From Lacrimispora sp. 210928-DFI.3.58 (lineage in GTDB: Bacteria; Bacillota; Clostridia; Lachnospirales; Lachnospiraceae), in the NCBI RefSeq assembly GCF_020554865.1, contig NZ_JAJCIC010000040.1, positions 1 to 27,134 of the forward strand: 27,134 bases of DNA. Direction: 5' to 3'. Positions 22,758 through 27,134 of this stretch are shown here, in pieces. The translations under genes and the position numbers were made by a program. Numbering within the stretch: position 1 is the stretch's first letter; each line of letters starts with the position of its first letter. The notes under the pieces were generated by a model. It did no database searches. It saw only the letters and a program-made list of their open reading frames with translations, and was not told the DNA's origin.

Positions 22758-24119
22758 TTACTGCTGACCCTTCAACTCAGCCAGAAGCTCATCAAAATCT
22801 GTCACCAGCTCCTTTGCCTTCTCCTCCGGAGTTGCAACCTTGTACTCTACCTCCTGGATGGCATCCAGCCACATCTGCTCCATATCGCCTGTGGGCAGGT
22901 TCGGGATGGTCATGGCTCCTGCTGCCATGGCATTCTCTACTACGCGGTTGTTCTCCTCGCTTAAGATGCCCATTTCAAGCAGAACCTCTCTGGCTGCTGC
23001 AGATGCCGGAACACCTCTGGTATCCTTTAAGATCGCAGATGCTTCAGGATCATTTGTCAGCCAGTTTAAGAACTTTGTAGCTTCCTCCGGATACTTTGTG
23101 GAGCTTGGAATCGAGTAAACCTGAGAAGGACGGATCATAACGCCGCTTCCAACGCCGTCTGCATCCCTCACCATCGGCATAACGCCTACATCAATGGCGC
23201 CGTCAACTGTTGCGGTTGACTGGGAGGATAACCATACCTGGCAGATCCCCAGCTTTCCATCGATCCACTTTGGATTCTCGTACCAGCGGTTTACATAGAT
23301 TCCATTTACCACTGCCGGCTCGATCACTCCATTGTCGATCCAGTCAACGATCATCTGGAAGCCCTCTGCAAGCTGCTCCTCTGTAAAGGTTCTCTCATAA
23401 TCATTATTGAAGATATACTCTCCGGTCTTCTGATTCAGATAAGAATGAAGCATCAGGTTTAAGATGGTCTGCTCTACATTCAGCAGATAAAAATCCGGAT
23501 CCTGGGCATGCAGCTCCGTACCGATCTCCATGAGCTCCTTCCAGGAAATGGTCTTGTCCGCGCCAAATCTGTCATCCTGTAAAACGTCCTTATTGTACAA
23601 AAATACGTTGGTATTCATTCCGGTGGGCAGGCCTACGACTTTTCCGTCAAACTCCAGGCAGTTCTTTAAAAAGGTCTCATCAAACTGGCTTAAGTCAATG
23701 GCCTCTACGGTGCTTAAATCCATCAGCAGATCGCCCTGCTTGTTGATATCTGCCAGCCATGGCTGATCGATCTGGATAATGTCTGCCGCGCTGTTGCCGG
23801 ACAGCTGGGTGATCAGCTTCTGCTGGTATCCGTCAAATCCGCCGTATTCCGGCTCAATAGTAACGTTGGGATTCAGCTCCTCATACTTCGCGATCGCTTC
23901 CAGAGTGGCATTGTGGCGTTCCTCACCGCCCCACCATGCAAAACGGAGCACTACCTTATCGCCGGAGGCTCCTGCCTCTGTCTGAGCTGCAGCGCTGCTG
24001 CCTCCATTTCCCTGAGCACTGTTATCACCTGCACTGCCTGAACCTCCGCAGCCCGCAACAGCTCCTGCGATCATTCCTACTGCTGTCAGCAATGCAATTC
24101 CTTTTTTCAAACACTTCAT
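22758..24119 (-). CDS. Sugar ABC transporter substrate-binding lipoprotein
   Basis: A 453-residue extracytoplasmic solute-binding protein of the CUT1 class. The signal peptide (IALLTAVGMIAGAVAGC) ends at lipobox Cys24, and a Gly/Ser/Ala-rich linker (about 25-52) precedes the binding domain VVLRFAWWGGEERHNATLEAIAKYEELNPNV, typical of the family. It captures an oligosaccharide outside the cell and delivers it to the two permeases. AGGAGG lies 11 nt before the ATG. It is the first gene of the operon and its start region is divergent from the response regulator; an attenuator after it favours its excess. The ligand is presumably the disaccharide that the GH65 enzyme uses, but this is inferred. 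Confidence 0.96.
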   Translation of the reverse strand: MKCLKKGIALLTAVGMIAGAVAGCGGSGSAGDNSAQGNGGSSAAAQTEAGASGDKVVLRFAWWGGEERHNATLEAIAKYEELNPNVTIEPEYGGFDGYQQKLITQLSGNSAADIIQIDQPWLADINKQGDLLMDLSTVEAIDLSQFDETFLKNCLEFDGKVVGLPTGMNTNVFLYNKDVLQDDRFGADKTISWKELMEIGTELHAQDPDFYLLNVEQTILNLMLHSYLNQKTGEYIFNNDYERTFTEEQLAEGFQMIVDWIDNGVIEPAVVNGIYVNRWYENPKWIDGKLGICQVWLSSQSTATVDGAIDVGVMPMVRDADGVGSGVMIRPSQVYSIPSSTKYPEEATKFLNWLTNDPEASAILKDTRGVPASAAAREVLLEMGILSEENNRVVENAMAAGAMTIPNLPTGDMEQMWLDAIQEVEYKVATPEEKAKELVTDFDELLAELKGQQ

Positions 24120-24236
24120 GTCTGTACCTTCCTCCTGATTTTTTCTACATCTTCTTTTTCATTTCGGCCAAAATGTTTTATGGCTATAGTGTAACATAAG
24201 CATTTCATTTCAAACAGGCATCTGCTTTGTGAATTC

Positions 24237-24304
24237 GTATCATTTTTTGTATATTTTGTGGTATCATTTTTTGATAATCGTATCTTTTCTTGTCATCTTT
24301 CTTG
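24237..24304. repeat. Direct repeats, candidate regulator-binding sites
   Basis: GTATCATTTTTTG occurs exactly at 24237-24249 and 24261-24273 (24-bp period). GTATCTTTTCTTG at 24280-24292 differs at two positions and GTCATCTTTCTTG at 24292-24304 is weaker. They lie 24-60 bp upstream of the possible -35 of the sugar operon and just upstream of the regulator's own promoter, where AraC-type activators usually bind direct repeats. Confidence 0.55.
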
Positions 24305-24322
24305 TGAAATTCCCATACCCCT

Positions 24323-24351
24323 TTGATTTTTCGCCTATACCATTGTATACT
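24323..24351 (+). promoter_or_regulatory. Promoter of the response regulator / sensor kinase pair
   Basis: TTGATT (24323-24328), 17-bp spacer, TATACT (24346-24351). Hexamers match 4/6 and 5/6 with ideal spacing; start codon about 60 nt downstream of the predicted transcription start. Confidence 0.65.
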
Positions 24352-24419
24352 ATTACCAGTCAGCGGCACAGCTTGAGCCGGAAGCATTTTGTAAATGATC
24401 ATTGGAAAGAGGATCTTAG

Positions 24420-25187
24420 ATGAACTATCAATTATTGATCGTAGATGATGAATATGAAATCAGAACTGGGCTGGCAAACTACATCCCCTGGAATACCATT
24501 GGATTTACGGTGGCAGGGCAATGCCAAAATGGAAAGGAAGCCCTGGATTTTATCGCAGCCCACACCATACACGCCATTCTGTGCGATATCCGCATGCCCA
24601 TCATGGACGGGCTGGAGCTGGCAAAAGAGCTCTATTCCCGAAGATCAAAGATCAAGATCGTCTTTTTGACCGGATATAAGGACTTTGAATATATCCAGCA
24701 GGCACTCCGCTACCGCGCCTTTGACTACGTGTTAAAGCCCACCCGCTTTGAACAGATCTCTGAGGTATTTGGGAACATACGCCATGAATTGGATAAAGAG
24801 TATGGAACCGAAGAGCCTCCTGAAAAAAAGGAACCGGCTGACATGATCAACACGATCAAGCGGATCGTAAATGAACACCTGGACAATGTGACCCTGGAAT
24901 CGGTGTCAAAAGAAATCTATATGAACCCTTTCTATATTAGTAAGCTGTTCAAACAAAAAACCGGAATTAATTTTGCTGACTACGTGACGGACTGCCGGAT
25001 GAAAAAGGCCGTGGATCTGCTAAATGACTATAACTGCCGGATCTATGAGATCAGCGAGGCAGTTGGATATTCCAATCCTAAAAACTTTGCCAGGACCTTC
25101 AAGCAGTACTACGGCATCACCCCCAGCGAATACCGGACAAACGGACTGCCGAAAGGAGAATGCCCTTCCGATGAACCATCCCTCTAA
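24420..25187 (+). CDS. AraC-type response regulator (YesN-like)
   Basis: 255 residues: an N-terminal receiver domain (1-120) with the acidic pair Asp9/Asp10, phospho-acceptor Asp56 in CDIRMP, LTGY and the conserved Lys in VLKPT; then a C-terminal AraC-family double helix-turn-helix (about 145-245), with YISKLFKQKTGINFADYV and the family signature VGYSNPKNFARTFKQYYGITPSEYR. It should bind DNA when phosphorylated by the kinase of the next gene, with which it overlaps by 17 nt. Divergent placement from the sugar ABC operon marks that operon as its main target; AraC-type YesN regulators are usually activators. AGAGGA lies just ahead of the ATG. Confidence 0.95.
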   Translation: MNYQLLIVDDEYEIRTGLANYIPWNTIGFTVAGQCQNGKEALDFIAAHTIHAILCDIRMPIMDGLELAKELYSRRSKIKIVFLTGYKDFEYIQQALRYRAFDYVLKPTRFEQISEVFGNIRHELDKEYGTEEPPEKKEPADMINTIKRIVNEHLDNVTLESVSKEIYMNPFYISKLFKQKTGINFADYVTDCRMKKAVDLLNDYNCRIYEISEAVGYSNPKNFARTFKQYYGITPSEYRTNGLPKGECPSDEPSL

Positions 25188-26967
25188 AACCTTTATGAAA
25201 TATTTCTTAAGGCAGCTTTTCATCAGCTCCGTTCCTATCATTCTGCTGGGAACCCTGGCTTTTCATCTGACCTGCTATGATATCCGCCAGACGGCTTCTG
25301 AATCTGCCTTCAAATCCTTAGAGCAGTCCAGCCAGTTCATGAAGCAGATCCTCTCTGACGGAACCACTATCGAAGCTACCTTTAATCCGGATTCCTTTTC
25401 CGGCTTTTCGTTAAAGCACATATTAAAGGAAAAGACCCTGGATTATCACAATGCAGTCAAATACCCCATATTTTCCTCCATTTTAAATACCTTTGTGAAT
25501 GCCAATCCCTGGATTGAGTCGGTCTACCTTTACTGGCCCAATGATTACGGGAATATCCTTGTATCCAACAAGGGGCTTACACGTCTTGAATATATGGAGG
25601 ATACTGGCTGGCTCGCAGATTATGAAGCTCTGACCGGAGACCGGACCTGCACCTCCTTCATCCAGCCCCGCAGGCAGAGTGATGGGGACGGCATTTTCCA
25701 TGACATGATCACCATTTACCAAAAAATCATGACCCTGGATTATCAGACCGCCCAGGGCATCGCTGTCATCAACGTGACGCCGTCCCTGATCGGAGATTAC
25801 CTGAAGCAGCAGCGCACCTTTTCCGACCAGGAGCTCTACCTGTTTACGGACAGTTGGACACTGCTTGCAGGCTCAGACCAGGTGCATGGCGCCAAGGAGC
25901 TTATGCTGCTGGAAAAGCTGGGTGAGGAAGCCAATGCTGCCTTCGGGGCGCTGCCGTCAGGGGAACACAAGGTCCACATCAGGGAAAATGGGTATACCAT
26001 CTCTGTTTTGAGAGATGAGGATGCTCCCTTTCTCTATGTGTCTATCATTCCTGACCGCCAGCTCTATGCCATTCCCACCCAGCTGCTCCACATCACAGGT
26101 GTCCTGGTGGCATTGTCCATCCTGGTATCCCTTGGACTGGCGGCCGCCAACAGCAGAGGGATTTCCCGGAACATCCACACCATCATGGACATTTTCCATG
26201 CTGCCCAGAACGGTGAGCCCCTGCCTTCCGTCCCGGAGTCTGCCAACGATGAACAGAGCTATATTATCACCAATCTGATCTCTACCTTTATTAAGCAGGA
26301 ATACCTGACAGTCCAGCTCTCAGAAAAGGTATATAAGGCAAAGACCCTGGAGTTAGTGGCTCTGCAGTCCCAGATCAATCCCCATTTTCTGTTTAATACC
26401 CTGGAGACCATCCACATGAAAGCCTTCCAGCTCACCGGCGGCCCCAATGATGTTTCCGTACTGATCGAGAATCTGTCGGACATCATGCACTATACCCTGT
26501 CTGATCCCAATGAGCGGATTTCCCTAGAGAACGAGATCGCCTACTCCAAGGCCTATCTCTACATCCAGAAATTCCGCTACAAGGACAAATTCCATATTAT
26601 CTGGGAATATGATCCGGACATCCTTCCCATTCCCATGATCAAGCTGGTGATGCAGCCTCTCCTGGAAAATGCCATCCACCACGGGATCGCTCCCTCTGCC
26701 TGGGAATGCCTTCTGAAGATCAAGATCTATCAGAGAGACGGGCTGCTCTACCTCCATATCATTGATACTGGTATGGGCATGACCCGGCAGCAGAGAGAGG
26801 AGCTCCTCTCCCGCACTTTGGACGATCACACTCCTTATCAGCACATTGGTCTTTCCAACACCTGGAAAAGGCTTATGCTGGTGTATGGAGATAAGGCCCA
26901 GATACGGATACGGAGCAAATACCAGCGCGGAACAGCCATTACCCTGATACTGCCTGTGTGTGTTTAA
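25171..26967 (+). CDS. Sensor histidine kinase (YesM-like)
   Basis: A 598-residue membrane sensor. A first transmembrane helix (LFISSVPIILLGTLAFHL) is followed by an extracytoplasmic region of about 270 residues, a second helix (ITGVLVALSILVSLGLAA) and a cytoplasmic His_kinase/HATPase module. The phospho-acceptor is His405 in QINPHFLFNTL, the N-box is QPLLENAIHHGI and the G-box is DTGMGM: all typical of the LytS/YesM family. The extracytoplasmic part probably senses the sugar or a binding protein carrying it. Start at 25171 gives a 17-nt overlap with the regulator and AAAGGAG 12 nt upstream; ATG 25195 is an alternative. It forms an operon with the response regulator. Confidence 0.94.
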   Translation: MNHPSKTFMKYFLRQLFISSVPIILLGTLAFHLTCYDIRQTASESAFKSLEQSSQFMKQILSDGTTIEATFNPDSFSGFSLKHILKEKTLDYHNAVKYPIFSSILNTFVNANPWIESVYLYWPNDYGNILVSNKGLTRLEYMEDTGWLADYEALTGDRTCTSFIQPRRQSDGDGIFHDMITIYQKIMTLDYQTAQGIAVINVTPSLIGDYLKQQRTFSDQELYLFTDSWTLLAGSDQVHGAKELMLLEKLGEEANAAFGALPSGEHKVHIRENGYTISVLRDEDAPFLYVSIIPDRQLYAIPTQLLHITGVLVALSILVSLGLAAANSRGISRNIHTIMDIFHAAQNGEPLPSVPESANDEQSYIITNLISTFIKQEYLTVQLSEKVYKAKTLELVALQSQINPHFLFNTLETIHMKAFQLTGGPNDVSVLIENLSDIMHYTLSDPNERISLENEIAYSKAYLYIQKFRYKDKFHIIWEYDPDILPIPMIKLVMQPLLENAIHHGIAPSAWECLLKIKIYQRDGLLYLHIIDTGMGMTRQQREELLSRTLDDHTPYQHIGLSNTWKRLMLVYGDKAQIRIRSKYQRGTAITLILPVCV

Positions 26968-27039
26968 GGTCCGAAAGGGCGGCGGCATCTGTTGCTGCAT
27001 TCAAAGGAAACCTGATATCTATATATTCCGGTCAAAAAA

Positions 27040-27069
27040 CGGCAGGGCCATCTCTGGCACTGCCGCTTT
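27040..27069 (+). terminator. Terminator after the sensor kinase gene
   Basis: AAAAAA, CGGCAG-GG-CCA-TCTC-TGG-CA-CTGCCG (27040-27065; outer 6 bp and inner 3 bp pairs with a 2x2 internal loop), then CTTTT. It ends the two-component operon about 70 nt past the stop. Confidence 0.75.
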
Positions 27070-27075
27070 TCAGTA

Positions 27076-27134
27076 GTGCGCCTGGCGGCGCACGTTTCTA
27101 ACCAGTGCAAGTCTGGAATCCGCCCGGTAGTGGG
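27076..27134 (+). mobile_element. 5' end of a probable group II intron (truncated by window)
   Basis: GTGCGCC-TGGC-GGCGCAC (27076-27093) is a perfect 7-bp hairpin that begins with the GTGCG 5' boundary of group II introns. The following text, TCTAACCAGTGCAAGTCTGG, with a CCAG...CTGG stem around TGCAAGT, resembles the start of domain I in clostridial introns of this type. It begins 7 nt after the T-run of a terminator, a favoured landing site of some bacterial group II introns. Only 59 nt are visible, so neither the reverse transcriptase nor domains V/VI can be checked. Confidence 0.55.

Larger units (their letters stand above)
24120..24419. other. Divergent control region, sugar operon / two-component system
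   Basis: 300 bp without a gene. It holds the plus-strand promoter at 24323-24351 and the direct repeats at 24237-24304. On the minus strand TTGAAA (24213-24208) could be a -35, but the best -10s downstream (TACACT, TATAGC) are poorly matched or badly spaced, as expected for a promoter that needs an activator. Confidence 0.6.

Overview
The window reads as a chromosomal segment of a Gram-positive anaerobe of the Firmicutes, most likely a gut Lachnospiraceae (Clostridium cluster XIVa). This is an inference from gene content and style: strong AGGAGG ribosome-binding sites, lipoprotein-anchored CUT1 sugar transporters paired with a YesM/YesN two-component system, ATP-type PEP carboxykinase, MATE exporters, a c-di-GMP-I riboswitch and U-tract terminators. 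No rRNA, tRNA, CRISPR array or complete insertion sequence is visible.

Layout. (1) 1-210: a c-di-GMP-I (GEMM) riboswitch on the minus strand with its own promoter and a terminator; its target gene lies off the left edge. (2) 201-5188, all minus: a MATE exporter, mannonate dehydratase (uxuA), a DUF2232-type membrane protein and a large secreted lipoprotein. (3) 5425-7029 plus: pckA, with a clear promoter and a bidirectional terminator shared with a convergent DUF2798-like membrane protein. (4) 7828-12902 plus: a multidrug-export operon, promoter > strong attenuator hairpin > MATE > two ABC half-transporters that form an asymmetric heterodimer. (5) 12932-14896 minus: oleate hydratase with an added hydrophobic N-terminus; 15231-16070 plus: PHP-family histidinol phosphatase. 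(6) 16087-17579 minus: a macro-domain protein followed by a PfkB-family sugar or nucleoside kinase, below a 269-bp control region packed with palindromes, two promoters and a terminator. (7) 17849-24119 minus: a carbohydrate operon (binding protein, two permeases, GH65 phosphorylase, beta-phosphoglucomutase). (8) 24420-26967 plus: the divergent AraC-type response regulator and sensor kinase that probably control it. (9) From 27076 to the right edge: what looks like the 5' end of a group II intron.

How the genes work together. Region 7-8 is a self-contained alpha-glucoside utilisation system: the sensor/regulator pair activates the transporter operon, the imported alpha-glucosyl disaccharide is split by phosphate into beta-glucose 1-phosphate plus an acceptor, and PgmB turns that into glucose 6-phosphate without spending ATP on the glucosyl half. 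Region 4 is a drug- or toxin-export cassette with no linked protein regulator; its only visible control is an attenuator in the leader. 

The most interesting unexplained structures are a 53-bp perfect-armed palindrome flanked by an exact 8-bp direct repeat inside the sugar operon (a miniature insertion), the attenuator with an embedded 15-codon ORF ahead of the exporter operon, and the palindrome/promoter/terminator stack upstream of the macro-domain gene, which may make a roughly 65-nt RNA.
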